A stretch of 64,000 bases of DNA from Parendozoicomonas haliclonae (GCF_900174585.1 NZ_FWPT01000002.1:496001-560000); one strand, 5' to 3'. Numbered from the stretch's first letter, positions 35,724-46,292 are shown. Program-made: numbers and translations. The notes: generated from the letters alone by a model not told the origin.

Positions 35724-38700
35724 ATGCGGGATATGGAGTCAGTACACGGTCAAGACCAAACGAGAGAAGGGTTTATTACACGTCGGGATGGCCAGCCAGA
35801 ACCCAGCAGCCCCCGGCACATGCCCAATGGTGAACATGCCCCTCGGCCTCATACTGACCTCCAACAACGGAGCACCGAACCCTGCTCACCCGACCAGACT
35901 ACGGCTCACGAAGAACCATTAAACGTGGTGATGAGCCAGTGCACCCAATGGCTCACCAGCAAACAATCTCAGAAAGTGCTGGACCGGTTGGCAGCCTATA
36001 ACCCGCCCGGACTGACCGAACTGGAAAAGTGCCGAATCGCTACCGTTCGACTGGTCGCTTTATTTTGTACGCCTCAAATCGAGCGACAGGAATTAAACCG
36101 GCAGCTCCAGAGTTTCGCCATGCAGGCTCTGACTCTGCTTCTTACGGGAGATGAGGAACAGGCCAAAGCCATAGAAGGCTATTGCGTGATGGTCAGCGCT
36201 CAGTTTTCCCACATGCCAGATTTAAATAAAGAATCAGACAATAAAGGTGTCTGTGAACTTATCAAAGGCATGACATGCTGGGATTGCAATAAAGCCAATG
36301 CCCTTCGCCATTTTCGTGCCAGTTGCGCTGCCGGGCATCCCGGTGGGCAATATCTTGTTGGTCGTTTCTGTTTGCGCGATGAGCAAACACAGGAGGCACA
36401 GCAGTATTTCCAAAAAGCTTTGCAACAAGGCTTTGAGCCGGCCAGAGAGTTTCACACTTACTGTCTGGCCAACCAGGCCAGAGACCAGATCCATCAATAC
36501 AAGCACCCCGGTGATACTGAATCCGTTACCAAAGCAATTGAGCTGACTCGGGAAGCGGCTCTGGCGGGTGATCCTCACTGCCTTGCGCTGTTGGGTATGG
36601 CTTACTCCCAGGGAGGCAATGGCCTTAAGCAAAGCTTTGCTCTGGGCACCTGTTACAACGAGCAGGCTCTGGCCTATGGCAGTGTGGCCGCCAAAGTTGT
36701 TCGTGCCATACAACTGACCGGCTGGAGCAAGGAAAACAGCACAGCCGAAGAGATTAACAGATACTCCTGCAACCTCCGGCCGCTGGAAGTTGCCCGGATG
36801 TACAAAGATATTCGCATTGCTCTGGAGGCAGAACATCAGCGTTTAAAGGCCACACAGCTGCCATTTTTGAAAGCTATGAATCTGCCACCGGTTCCCTCAA
36901 GCCTGCTGTCCATTACCCGAAGCTTTCATGAATCACTCAATTCCGTAGATTCCAGAAGCATCACACCTGCCGGAAGAACGATTTATGCTCGAGGGCGGCT
37001 CTGCCATGACCTGATGATGCTTATGGGCATCCCCGAATCCGGTCAGGAAGAACAGGCCAGAAAGCGAATGCTGGCTCAGGATCAGGCCGATGCGATTTAT
37101 TGGGTCGGCGTCACCTATGCCTTTGGTATTGGTGTTTCTGTCGATAAAGCCCGGGCCAGACAGCTGTTCAATCAGGCCTTAGCTAAAGACTACGGGCCAG
37201 CAGCGGTGATGCTGGGTTATTTCGCTCGGGAAGAGGCTGCACAGGACCCTGCGGCACAAGCCCGCCAAAACTGGTACCACGACCGGGCTATTGCCATGCA
37301 GGTTGATGGTGCCGCCTGTGAATTAATGCACTGCCGGCTTCAGGATGGTTTTCCGGCGGATGGTTATCTCACCTTTCGGGAACTGCCCCGCACCTATAAA
37401 GATGCCAATGAGAGCTTTGAGCACTACAACATTGGTCGCTGCACCCAGCAGGAAACAACCGGACGACTGGTGACGCTTGGTGATGAAGGCAGCACCCGCG
37501 CCCGATTACTGCTCTGCCGTAAGTCCATTGAGCAAAACAAAAATAGAAACGCCCGTAAGTGCCTCAGTACTGAGCCGCAACTGATTACTCCAGAAGCTTT
37601 GCTTTTACAGCAATACCTGAACGATCAAAAAGATCTGCGGCTTGAGCAGCCGGAAGAACAGATCAATACTGCCTGCGCATTTCGGGCTCTGGATTTAATC
37701 ACCAATCTTAGCTGTACCCTTCAAGATATCTCGACGGACCGACTGGTTTCTCTGCTTGTCAGTCAGGCCACAGAAAGAGAGTGTCTGAGCCTGCGGCAGG
37801 AACCCGGGATTGCTGGTGTTTGTGCTCTGTTGGTGCAGATGGCCGTCAGCTCCAAAAATCCCAACGAGCAACTGCTGTTAACCCGTTGCTGTTACTGGCT
37901 GAGTGGTGAGAAGGAACATGGCCAGGCTCTGGTTCAATGCCTGAAAAGCCAGGGTATGAACAGCGAGTTGGCTCATATTGAACGTCGCCTGCACAATGAA
38001 AACACGACACAGACCGACGAAGACCAATGGCATGAGATGCCACTGGTCTCAGAGCTTTACCGGCAGCAATTAATTAGCGCCATAGAATCTGTGGGAGCCC
38101 ATGAAATCTCCCTGACAATAAAGCGTACACCTTTGGGTCGCCTCTCCCAGAGCGTGCATATTCCCGATCGGCTTGGGCTTTCCTCCGGACAACTGGGCTT
38201 ATGTTATGGCAACAAAGCACGCCACTCTGGAGCGAGTTGCCTATCTAAAACAGCCTGCAACCCTGACCAATTGAGCCGGCAGCTGAATGATATCGATATT
38301 CCAGTTAAAAACTGTACTTTGCCAACAGCCAAGCTGCAAAAGCATCAACAGAATCTGGCGGTGATGATTCATAACTTCTGTTCCTCTGCCAGCAACCGTG
38401 CAGAACATCCGGAACTGTGTGGACGGATTTATTATCTGATGGGCCTTTGCTGTCACCACTTGAATCTGCCCGATGCAGCTGGTGATTACTTCGCCATGGC
38501 CACAGAACAGAACCATGACGATGCCTTTTTACCGGCAGCCATTTATGCCTGGGCTCGTAGTGATGCGGTCAGCTTCCAAATCTGGCTGCTGCGTGCGCCA
38601 GAGAGTGAAGATAAACAACGCTGGGTCCAGGAAAGGGAGATGGCCGCCATCCGTCATACCTTGCTGGAAGATCAACAACATATACCTCTCACCAAAGAAT

Positions 38701-41700
38701 CACTGAATCAGGCCAAAGAACTGATGCGGATGGGCGATCACCACGCCATCAGTGAACTGATTCTGCAAGCACTGATCAGCACAGACCCGCGAGATACTGG
38801 CCAAGCGAAACTGCGGGCCTTTATCCATGAAGCCCTGTGTTGTGCGCTGGCTACTGGCTCCCTTTCCATCCTGCCCATGGCGGCAACCATTATGATGGAT
38901 CTGATACGACTCAACCTGACAGCTCCGTTAGCTTTACTGCAGGCGATGAAGTCCATAAAGCCCTGCAAGCCGGAACCGCCTCAGGGTGACAAAAAGCGTA
39001 TGCAGAGGCTGTTTGCCTCCGGCCCTGAACACACCGGTCTTTCAACTTTTCAGAAGACGCTGAACGTGATTGAAAATCACGGGCCGGAAAATAATACCGA
39101 TGTGCATGTTTTAACCGCCGTTCTCTGTGATCTGGGCTTTATTCATGATGAAGCCATTGTCGCCCGCTACAGCAATGGCCGTTCCGGCCAGTACAGGATG
39201 AATCAAGGGCTGCGCAAGTGCATGACCGAGTTCGTGAAAGGGAATTATCAGGAAGTGCAGAAGATCTTTCTGGGTAATCTTCCGATTCCTATCGATGCCG
39301 GCGGTCTGCTGTTCTGCCAGATGCAGGTTTTCTGTGGCACCGAGAAGCACTCTACCCTCCCCGCGACCTTGAAGAAGATGGCCGCTAAAGGAATGACAAC
39401 AGCCAATACCTGTCTGGCTGCACTGTCGCTGTCCAAGGGCAATACCGATAGAGCCAGACATCACCTTGCTCCTCTCAAAGAGGCCGCAACGCCTGACCCG
39501 GATGGTTTGTGTCTGCTGGCATTTCTTACACCCACAGAGCCTGGGCTATTAAAGCGTGCCGCTTCATTCTGCTCGGCACCGGCAATCGTGCATCAGGCCA
39601 TGGAAGCCATACGCAGAAATAAGCCCGAAAAAGCCAGAGCCTTGCTGACTGCCCCCTGGATAAAAAACAATCCGGAAGCCCGGTCCATGATCGCTTATCT
39701 GGATAAAGTCACCCATGCCGAGGCCGTTGCTGCAGCTGGCCAATCGCCACTGGCAATATTCCGCTTAATAACTTTGAAGCTCAGCCTGAACGACAACGAT
39801 CAGCTAAACCTTGGCAAGCTGATCAGTAAGCTCGCTGACAGTAAAAATCCTGATGAGTGGCATTTCCTGCAGGCTCATCCTGATCTTTCGCTGTTGCTGA
39901 ATCATCTCGATATTCTCGAACTTGAGGAAGGTTTTCAGACCAGTAACAGCCCCCTATCCAAAGCGGCTGGAAAGCTGAGACAACGCCTGCAGGGCAAGGT
40001 GAATGGCGCAAATGGTTCTGGTGCTGACACTCATAAGGCATTACCGGCCGAACTGGCAAAAGCCAAACTGGATTCCTGGCTGTCTGCTCCGATAACGGCT
40101 CAAACCGAGAAAAGCATTCAGAAGCTGATGAAGATATGTCCAGACCTGAAGACATCAGAACATTGTCGTCAGGTTACCGAGCAGTTAATTAAAAATAATG
40201 CGCAGCAATGTGAAACCGCTTTCCGTTGGCTGGAACAATCGACAACCGCAGACCATCTGCCTGCATTGCTCATCCAGGCTCTGGGAACAGCCCTGGAACA
40301 ACAGCCGATTCAAACGACATGGGCATTGCAGTTACTGACCACATTAAAACAGCACGATCAGCTTCACGGTCTGGAGACTGAACAACTCGCCACCATCATC
40401 AACCTGCTGTTGGTTCAGCGCCCTCTTGATTGCTCGTTAATTCTTGAGCTGGAGCAGCTGCATTCCCGTGGTGCGCCTTCCTGTCTGGCGCAGCAACCGG
40501 TTTCCAAATTACTGTTGTTACTTGATCAGAGCCAAAGCCAGCACACGACAACAGGAAAGCAGGATCAGGCCGCTGTGAGTCTGACAGACAGGCTTATTCA
40601 GACCATCGAAGAGCGGAAAGAGGATGTGCTGAGTGGTTCATCTGCAATAACTGCCAGCCAGCAAATGCGTCAGTTCTACCTCCATAGCAAACCGGCGGAC
40701 TATACCAAAGCGCTTGAGTGGATAACCGCCGGTCATGCACAACCCAATGCGTGTGAAAAAGTTCTGACAGCGGAGCTGGAAGCAGCCCTGATACCACCTC
40801 TTGATCAGGAGTGGATTGGGCTTGTGGTCGAGCAGTTAAAGACGTCTTTGAAGGCGCAATCCAAAACAGCCATGAGCTTTCAGTCCAAAACCTTCCAGCT
40901 CACTTTGCAGTCCGCCATGAATGCCGCAGTCGATGCCGGACAGATGGAGCTGCTTCAGGTTCTGGTGCGGTTTATGTCGATCAAGCAGTTGCCAGTTCCT
41001 TCCGTGTTGAAATCTGCCACCTGCTTTCATATTTCCCAAATGATTCTGACTAAAGATGATCAGAAAACCAAAGTCGTCAAAGCCATTATGGTTCCGGCAC
41101 TGCAGACCGAAGGTTGTGCTCTGCCTCTGGTTATTGAGGTTATCCAGGATTTAACCAGCCATAACCCGGCTCTGCCTGAAGCGTTTTTACACCCTTTCCT
41201 GAATATGATTGATGAGGCTGGTCTTAAGCGTCCTCTGCTTCGGATGCTGCCAGCCCAAACAGCCAGAGCACTGGGCCAAAAGTTGCTGGAGGAAAACGAA
41301 ACAAGTCTCTGGTTAGACTTGCTCAATCAGGATATTCCAGAACATTGTCTGCAGGGTCTGAGCACCGATACGCTCTGTATTTTGTACAACAACAATGAGG
41401 ATGGGAAAGGAATCCGGAAGCAGGCCAACAGTATTATTCTCAACGCTTTACAACAGCGTTGCAGCACGCAGATGGTCAGCCTGCCGGCGGATATTCTTTT
41501 GGATATCCTTGATCAGGTGCTTGAGCAAGCTTCATTTTCCCTGCCTGCGCTGGCTATCAATATCTGCCGGACCATGGCGCAGCAGATACCGGAGAATATT
41601 CCCGATATTCTGGAAAAACTGAAGGGTCAGAGGAGCAGTATGGCAGCCACACTGCTTCCGGCTCTCGATCAGCTGATGACTGAACTGCAAACCCTTTATG

Positions 41701-43868
41701 AAGTGGCCGGCCAAAATCCGGAAGAGATTATTGATGAACTATTCCGTGACAGTCATTCTCTGTTTATCGATATGGGTGCTATCCGTACACAGGCAGAGCT
41801 GGAGCAAACCAACTATCGGGTCTTGTTAAACCGCCTGAACTTCTGGATGAGAAAGTGTGACGACTTCAATCTCAAAGACAAACGCACGGATATTATCCAA
41901 CAAACACGACAACTCACCCAAATGGCACAATCAGTCAGCCTGTTTGCGATGGTCGATCAGTGGCATGAGGCCGAAGAGGGACAGGAAAAACTGGAACTGT
42001 CTCGGCAGCTTATCCGGAAATTCTCCGATAGGGACAGGGTTGACTCTCAGCCGGGCTTGTCAGGCTCTGATCGCAATACACTAGATGAAATGTGGGATTA
42101 CCCGGCACAGTTTGCAAAACAATTGCAGACTCTGTACCGGGATAAATCCATCCGTTACGGATCGGATGAATGGGCTTCTGCAACACAGCTGCTCCAGAGC
42201 ACACCCAACTCACACCACCAACATGCGGCTTTAAGCAGTCACCTCTCCGAGATTTACAGCAAGCATATTCGGAGAAAGATTAATGAGTGCGAGCAGAAGC
42301 TGAATAGCGTAAATACCAAAGACCTTGGCAACCTGGTTGACCCTAAGGATATAGACGAGCAGATAAAGGGACTGGTTAAAGCGCAGGAAAGCAAGAGAAC
42401 CGGAGAGTCGCTGCAGTTCAAAATTTCTACCCGCGTAACCCGGCTTGAGGAGCACTACGAGGACAGCCTGAAGGCGTACGCTTTTAAACAACAGGTTTTC
42501 GAGCTGCAGATGATGACGGCAACAGAGCGCCACAACCTGCCTCTTCAAAAACTGGAAGAACACAAACAAGCCTTGCGCCTGCACCATACCCAACACCCTG
42601 ATGTTGGGATTGATGATGCTTTGCTGAAAGTGGTTTATCAGCAGGAACAGATTCTTGATTATGAGATTCTACGCCGTCGTTTTTACAAGAGTCATAAACC
42701 ATCGGATGAGTATTCGATAAACCCACAGGAAACACTCTGGCTTTATCAGGAGCTTCAACCATTGTTGTTTAATGATTTGGCTCAGGAGTGGTTGCAATTG
42801 CCGCAAATCAGGCGAGAGGCTGAACAATTTATTGCCCAGCTTACCGACGATCTTGAACAAAAGCCGACCATGAATGCTGATGAGCGCCTGCAAGCCTGTG
42901 AGCAGCTTCATCAGTTAACCATTCAACTGTCTGATAATTCAGAAGACAGAGTACTGGCATTTGCCGAGTTCTATCAGCGCCAGGGGCGGCAGGATAAAGC
43001 CGATATTCATTGGGGCCGGCTGGCGGGTTCGAGCAATGAAGAGATCAGAGCCAAGATACCTCCGATGATTGCCCGCCAAAGCCGAATCAACCGGTTATCC
43101 GAGAGATTGATACGACTGGAGCCCGGTGCTGCATTGAGCGAGGAAATCCATCAGCTGGTCAGAGACCTGAGTGGCGAGCAGGATCAGGCCATTAAGCCAT
43201 TGCTGGATCGCTACTATCGTCTGAATGCTGCTCATGATAAGACGACTCTTGAACGGCAACCAACCCCAGTCAAAGCGCGTCCGGTTAGCAGACCACAGTC
43301 TTCGGACTTATCGCTGACACAAACCCGGTCAGAAAGAGCCTCACACCGCCGTGAAAAAAAGCGGAAGGACAAACAGCCGGCAAAGCATCTGCTGAGTTTC
43401 ACCTACGAAAGTCATGAGCCAAAAGAGAGACCTTTACCCTCTCAAAGATTAGGGCTGACACCACAGAGTACTGATGATCGCTCAAGGCCAGCGCGCTTAA
43501 ACAGCAACGGCTCTCACCCTACAACTCAACAAACCTGGGCTCAGCATCTGACGCCTGAATCACGGGGCAACCCGATTGATAATGCGATCGCGACACTAAC
43601 CGCCTTTAACAGCAATCCGGACTTACGGGCCCATATGCAACGGCTGATGCAGATTGATCCTTATATTCTGGGGGATGCCGGTAGGCAGCAAAGACAACAG
43701 CTGGCCGAGTTACTGGAGTTTACCGTGGCCTATATTGCTCAACAGTACAGCTGTCCGGAGTTACTGCAAAAGCTGCTGGATTGTGCAGGTGCAGTCAATC
43801 ATTCAGAAGAGCGTGCGTCATCACGTTTTGCTCCCCTCTTTAAAAAGGATGAACGACGTTACGAATAA
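35724..43868 (+). CDS. Giant helical-repeat protein with Sel1/TPR-like motifs, function unknown
   Basis: A single 2714-residue frame without a signal peptide or obvious membrane helices. After a disordered Arg/Pro/His-rich start (about residues 1-65), Sel1/TPR-like helical pairs are visible. Examples are ALRHFRASCAAGHPGGQYLVG (positions near 185-210), AIELTREAALAGDPHCLALLG (near 270-290), AIYWVGVTYAFGIGVSVDKA near 465, and IYYLMGLCCHHLNLPDAAGDYF near 910. The long middle is Leu/Gln-rich and alpha-helical, like an alpha-solenoid. Helical, coiled-coil-like text lies near 2180-2300. A basic cluster RREKKRKDK sits near residue 2540 within a low-complexity linker, before a helical C-terminus. I do not recognise a family. 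The start is uncertain: ATG 35724 has GGGGCAGG beside it, and ATG 35733 or later ones are possible. It is flanked by unrelated operons and convergent with the GH20-like gene. Confidence 0.85.
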   Translation: MRDMESVHGQDQTREGFITRRDGQPEPSSPRHMPNGEHAPRPHTDLQQRSTEPCSPDQTTAHEEPLNVVMSQCTQWLTSKQSQKVLDRLAAYNPPGLTELEKCRIATVRLVALFCTPQIERQELNRQLQSFAMQALTLLLTGDEEQAKAIEGYCVMVSAQFSHMPDLNKESDNKGVCELIKGMTCWDCNKANALRHFRASCAAGHPGGQYLVGRFCLRDEQTQEAQQYFQKALQQGFEPAREFHTYCLANQARDQIHQYKHPGDTESVTKAIELTREAALAGDPHCLALLGMAYSQGGNGLKQSFALGTCYNEQALAYGSVAAKVVRAIQLTGWSKENSTAEEINRYSCNLRPLEVARMYKDIRIALEAEHQRLKATQLPFLKAMNLPPVPSSLLSITRSFHESLNSVDSRSITPAGRTIYARGRLCHDLMMLMGIPESGQEEQARKRMLAQDQADAIYWVGVTYAFGIGVSVDKARARQLFNQALAKDYGPAAVMLGYFAREEAAQDPAAQARQNWYHDRAIAMQVDGAACELMHCRLQDGFPADGYLTFRELPRTYKDANESFEHYNIGRCTQQETTGRLVTLGDEGSTRARLLLCRKSIEQNKNRNARKCLSTEPQLITPEALLLQQYLNDQKDLRLEQPEEQINTACAFRALDLITNLSCTLQDISTDRLVSLLVSQATERECLSLRQEPGIAGVCALLVQMAVSSKNPNEQLLLTRCCYWLSGEKEHGQALVQCLKSQGMNSELAHIERRLHNENTTQTDEDQWHEMPLVSELYRQQLISAIESVGAHEISLTIKRTPLGRLSQSVHIPDRLGLSSGQLGLCYGNKARHSGASCLSKTACNPDQLSRQLNDIDIPVKNCTLPTAKLQKHQQNLAVMIHNFCSSASNRAEHPELCGRIYYLMGLCCHHLNLPDAAGDYFAMATEQNHDDAFLPAAIYAWARSDAVSFQIWLLRAPESEDKQRWVQEREMAAIRHTLLEDQQHIPLTKESLNQAKELMRMGDHHAISELILQALISTDPRDTGQAKLRAFIHEALCCALATGSLSILPMAATIMMDLIRLNLTAPLALLQAMKSIKPCKPEPPQGDKKRMQRLFASGPEHTGLSTFQKTLNVIENHGPENNTDVHVLTAVLCDLGFIHDEAIVARYSNGRSGQYRMNQGLRKCMTEFVKGNYQEVQKIFLGNLPIPIDAGGLLFCQMQVFCGTEKHSTLPATLKKMAAKGMTTANTCLAALSLSKGNTDRARHHLAPLKEAATPDPDGLCLLAFLTPTEPGLLKRAASFCSAPAIVHQAMEAIRRNKPEKARALLTAPWIKNNPEARSMIAYLDKVTHAEAVAAAGQSPLAIFRLITLKLSLNDNDQLNLGKLISKLADSKNPDEWHFLQAHPDLSLLLNHLDILELEEGFQTSNSPLSKAAGKLRQRLQGKVNGANGSGADTHKALPAELAKAKLDSWLSAPITAQTEKSIQKLMKICPDLKTSEHCRQVTEQLIKNNAQQCETAFRWLEQSTTADHLPALLIQALGTALEQQPIQTTWALQLLTTLKQHDQLHGLETEQLATIINLLLVQRPLDCSLILELEQLHSRGAPSCLAQQPVSKLLLLLDQSQSQHTTTGKQDQAAVSLTDRLIQTIEERKEDVLSGSSAITASQQMRQFYLHSKPADYTKALEWITAGHAQPNACEKVLTAELEAALIPPLDQEWIGLVVEQLKTSLKAQSKTAMSFQSKTFQLTLQSAMNAAVDAGQMELLQVLVRFMSIKQLPVPSVLKSATCFHISQMILTKDDQKTKVVKAIMVPALQTEGCALPLVIEVIQDLTSHNPALPEAFLHPFLNMIDEAGLKRPLLRMLPAQTARALGQKLLEENETSLWLDLLNQDIPEHCLQGLSTDTLCILYNNNEDGKGIRKQANSIILNALQQRCSTQMVSLPADILLDILDQVLEQASFSLPALAINICRTMAQQIPENIPDILEKLKGQRSSMAATLLPALDQLMTELQTLYEVAGQNPEEIIDELFRDSHSLFIDMGAIRTQAELEQTNYRVLLNRLNFWMRKCDDFNLKDKRTDIIQQTRQLTQMAQSVSLFAMVDQWHEAEEGQEKLELSRQLIRKFSDRDRVDSQPGLSGSDRNTLDEMWDYPAQFAKQLQTLYRDKSIRYGSDEWASATQLLQSTPNSHHQHAALSSHLSEIYSKHIRRKINECEQKLNSVNTKDLGNLVDPKDIDEQIKGLVKAQESKRTGESLQFKISTRVTRLEEHYEDSLKAYAFKQQVFELQMMTATERHNLPLQKLEEHKQALRLHHTQHPDVGIDDALLKVVYQQEQILDYEILRRRFYKSHKPSDEYSINPQETLWLYQELQPLLFNDLAQEWLQLPQIRREAEQFIAQLTDDLEQKPTMNADERLQACEQLHQLTIQLSDNSEDRVLAFAEFYQRQGRQDKADIHWGRLAGSSNEEIRAKIPPMIARQSRINRLSERLIRLEPGAALSEEIHQLVRDLSGEQDQAIKPLLDRYYRLNAAHDKTTLERQPTPVKARPVSRPQSSDLSLTQTRSERASHRREKKRKDKQPAKHLLSFTYESHEPKERPLPSQRLGLTPQSTDDRSRPARLNSNGSHPTTQQTWAQHLTPESRGNPIDNAIATLTAFNSNPDLRAHMQRLMQIDPYILGDAGRQQRQQLAELLEFTVAYIAQQYSCPELLQKLLDCAGAVNHSEERASSRFAPLFKKDERRYE

Positions 43869-43890
43869 GTGAGAAGACACTTTATTTTTT
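43867..43890. terminator. Small terminator between the giant gene and the GH20-like gene
   Basis: AAGTG-AGAAGA-CACTT followed by TATTTTTT, placed over the two convergent stop codons. The stem is only 5 bp, extended by a bulged AAT/ATT, so it is probably weak but usable in both directions. Confidence 0.45.
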
Positions 43891-44889
43891 ACCGTCGTTG
43901 TACATTTTGATGAGCTTGACGCCTTCATGCAGAGGAGAGTATTGGTCTGGCCGGCCCTGTTCTTCCCGCCAGGTGGTAAAGATACGACCGAGGATATTCG
44001 GGCTGTTGATAAGTGTACTGTAACGCAGAGAGTCTTCTATCGCGCCGGTATCTTTCCAGCTGACCGGCAACACCCGGAAGCCTTCTTCAACAAACTCAGC
44101 CATGGTTTCATAGTCTTTGCGACGTTCCATCTGCCAATCGCAGATAATCATCTCTTTGGGAATGGAGCGGATAGCCTCACTTAAACCATCCCGGGACGAG
44201 AAGGAAATACCCAGTGGATGGGCTTTCCCATCAATCAGCCGATCGCCCCACATCATCACTTCCTGCTGCCGCTCTCCATTCAAGTGTTGATAGAGACGGT
44301 TAATGCCTTCGGCAAAGGCTTCGGCGCAATCCATATCCTTCTTATAAACAGCTTTGCGACTGCCCAGCAGAAAGATTTCATCCATACCGATATGGAAGGC
44401 TTTGGAATCAAAGGCCTCAATTAATTCATCAAAAATGGCAAACAAAATGGGGTAAAGCTCAGGGTTGGTCGGGTCCCACTCCCGGGATTCAATACCTTCA
44501 TTATCAGGGTACTGACCCGGAGTTACATCAAACTGGGGATATTTGGTGAGTAGTGGAAAGGTATGCTCATTCCAAGACTGGTGGCTGATGCAGTGAAACT
44601 GAGGGATAACGTTGATATCGTGCTGACGAGCCAGCTCAACAAACGCCTGCGCTTCCTCTTTGCCGATATAGCCCTCACCACGACGCAGATCAGGATCACA
44701 CTGGTAATTAAACTCGAAATCCACAGCCAGCAGGATATTGTTGACCCCAAGCCGGGAGAGGGTTTTCAAACGCTTGCCCAAATCCTTCAGAGCATCGGGC
44801 TTGGTGTAGCCAACCAAGTGAAGAATGCGCCATGGCGCGCCGCCCCAGTCACCACCATCCGGCGTTAAGATATTATCCAGCAGCCCCAT
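43882..44889 (-). CDS. GH20-like glycoside hydrolase (beta-N-acetylhexosaminidase family), cytoplasmic
   Basis: 335 residues, essentially a lone TIM-barrel catalytic domain. The GH20-type catalytic pair is in FHIGMDEIF (D170, E171). A preceding REWDPTNPELYPILFAIFDELI segment and VIPQFHCISH fit the family. The usual GH20 accessory domain and signal peptide are missing, so it should act on imported oligosaccharides inside the cell. AAGGAA precedes the ATG. The exact substrate (HexNAc-containing glycans such as host mucin or chitin fragments) is inferred. Confidence 0.75.
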   Translation of the reverse strand: MGLLDNILTPDGGDWGGAPWRILHLVGYTKPDALKDLGKRLKTLSRLGVNNILLAVDFEFNYQCDPDLRRGEGYIGKEEAQAFVELARQHDINVIPQFHCISHQSWNEHTFPLLTKYPQFDVTPGQYPDNEGIESREWDPTNPELYPILFAIFDELIEAFDSKAFHIGMDEIFLLGSRKAVYKKDMDCAEAFAEGINRLYQHLNGERQQEVMMWGDRLIDGKAHPLGISFSSRDGLSEAIRSIPKEMIICDWQMERRKDYETMAEFVEEGFRVLPVSWKDTGAIEDSLRYSTLINSPNILGRIFTTWREEQGRPDQYSPLHEGVKLIKMYNDGKK

Positions 44890-45073
44890 GCGTCATTCCT
44901 TTGTACATCGTACGGCCAACATTGGAAAAATCCCTGAACACAGCCAACAAAACAACTTAACCATTTGTTTTTTATCAGTTTTTGTCAGACTGAACTGTTC
45001 ACATACCCAAAGCGTAGCCGATCTGCTATTCAGTAAGGAAAAGGTATTCAATAGTTGTTCCCAGCAGGACGGG

Positions 45074-45976
45074 ATGATGTACAGAAGTCAGTTCACACCA
45101 CAAAACGCTCTCAGAAAAAGCCTTGTTATTGGCTCTTTGCTTGGTCTCATTTCCTCAAACAGTGCCTTGGCTCAACTGGTGGATATTGACCAGACGCAGT
45201 GGCAGGCATCCGGCGATAAATTTTCCTGCCAGCTGCGTCAGCCTCTGAATAATGGCTATGTAGAGTTTGTTGCCCGGGCCGGTTATCCGCTGGCTATCAC
45301 GCTGGTTGAAGGTGACAAGAGCAGCAGCGGCTCTCTGGCCGTCTCCCGGCTCGCGGCTCCCTGGCAAAACAAGGATGATATAGAACCTCTGGGCAGTGGT
45401 GATATCAGCCCTGCCCAACCTTATATGAACAGCGGTACAGAGCCCTTGCTGGCGGGTCTGCAAAGTGGCAACTGGGCACAGCTGGCTCTGACCTTGAATC
45501 AGAAGACCCGGCATATCACTCTCAGTAATGCCGGGATTCATCAGCCAGCTCTGGACTTCCAGGGTTGCCGAAACCAGCTGCTGCCTGCCAGCTATGATCA
45601 GGTCAGTCTTGTGAGAGTGCAGTTCAGCAGTGGTAAGAACCGCCCACAACCCAGCTATTCCGACACCCTTAACAATCTGGCCATGTATGTCCGCACCGAT
45701 AAAGAGATCACAGAGGTTCATATCGATGGCCATACCGACAGCCACGGCCACCATCTCGACAATCTGAAGATTGCCAAGGATCGGGCAGACAATGTTGCCG
45801 AGTACCTGAAGTATTTAGGGGTACCGGAGGATAAAATTATTCTTCGCTACCATGCCGAGCGTTACCCCATAGCCTCAAACAATACCAACTATGGCCGCGC
45901 CCAGAACCGGCGGGTGGAGATCCGGCTGATCAAGCAGAATACGCCTCCCGATCAGGATTCGTTCTTCTCTCCCTGA
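45074..45976 (+). CDS. motY: MotY-like flagellar motor T-ring protein (OmpA-domain)
   Basis: About 300 residues with a signal peptide ending near SALA/QL. An N-terminal beta-rich domain (about residues 35-170) follows, then a C-terminal OmpA-like peptidoglycan-binding domain with VHIDGHTDSHGHHLDN, and the segments LKIAKDRADNVAEYL and NYGRAQNRRVEIRL. MotY anchors the Na+-driven stator ring in polar flagella of Vibrio and Pseudomonas. The two-domain layout and flagellar neighbours support this over a general OmpA protein. The frame opens at 44825, but the ATG ATG pair at 45074/45077 gives the signal peptide. A 5-bp hairpin (46006-46019) follows the gene. Confidence 0.82.
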   Translation: MMYRSQFTPQNALRKSLVIGSLLGLISSNSALAQLVDIDQTQWQASGDKFSCQLRQPLNNGYVEFVARAGYPLAITLVEGDKSSSGSLAVSRLAAPWQNKDDIEPLGSGDISPAQPYMNSGTEPLLAGLQSGNWAQLALTLNQKTRHITLSNAGIHQPALDFQGCRNQLLPASYDQVSLVRVQFSSGKNRPQPSYSDTLNNLAMYVRTDKEITEVHIDGHTDSHGHHLDNLKIAKDRADNVAEYLKYLGVPEDKIILRYHAERYPIASNNTNYGRAQNRRVEIRLIKQNTPPDQDSFFSP

Positions 45977-46292
45977 TTTTCCTTTTGCAACTATGCCCCT
46001 TAATACGGCACTTCTGCCGGAAATCCGTCGTCTGATAATCAAAATTGAAATAGATATTCGCTTTTAAATAGCAAAACGATCTATTTCAGTAAGTTATGGC
46101 TGTTTCTTCTTCTCCTATATTTCAAAGGTGAATAAATAAAAACTTTTTATATTTCCTTGTCTTATTTCATTCCCATGACAAGTCACTGCATTTTGGCGCT
46201 CAGCTGCTCTGCGATGACTGAATTCGGGGCTGATAATGGCGGGGGCTGTCGGCTTTATAGAAGCCGCCTGAGCGATTGGATCATACAGGGAT
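45977..46292. promoter_or_regulatory. Gene-free region between motY and the flrC-like gene
   Basis: 316 bp. It holds a CGGCA-CTTC-TGCCG hairpin (46006-46019), possibly the motY terminator, an AT-rich middle section, and a CGGCTT-TATAG-AAGCCG hairpin (46250-46266) just upstream of the flrC-like ribosome-binding site. No sigma-54 or sigma-28 promoter with correct spacing was found by eye. Confidence 0.5.

Noticed and set aside
35611-35922. Plus-strand frame of 103 residues before and inside the giant gene
   Set aside because: It overlaps the giant gene in another frame, lacks a ribosome-binding site and shows no family pattern.
46194-46215. Possible sigma-54 promoter upstream of the flrC-like gene
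   Set aside because: The GG and GC elements are separated by 9 bases instead of 10, and the flanking consensus is poor.
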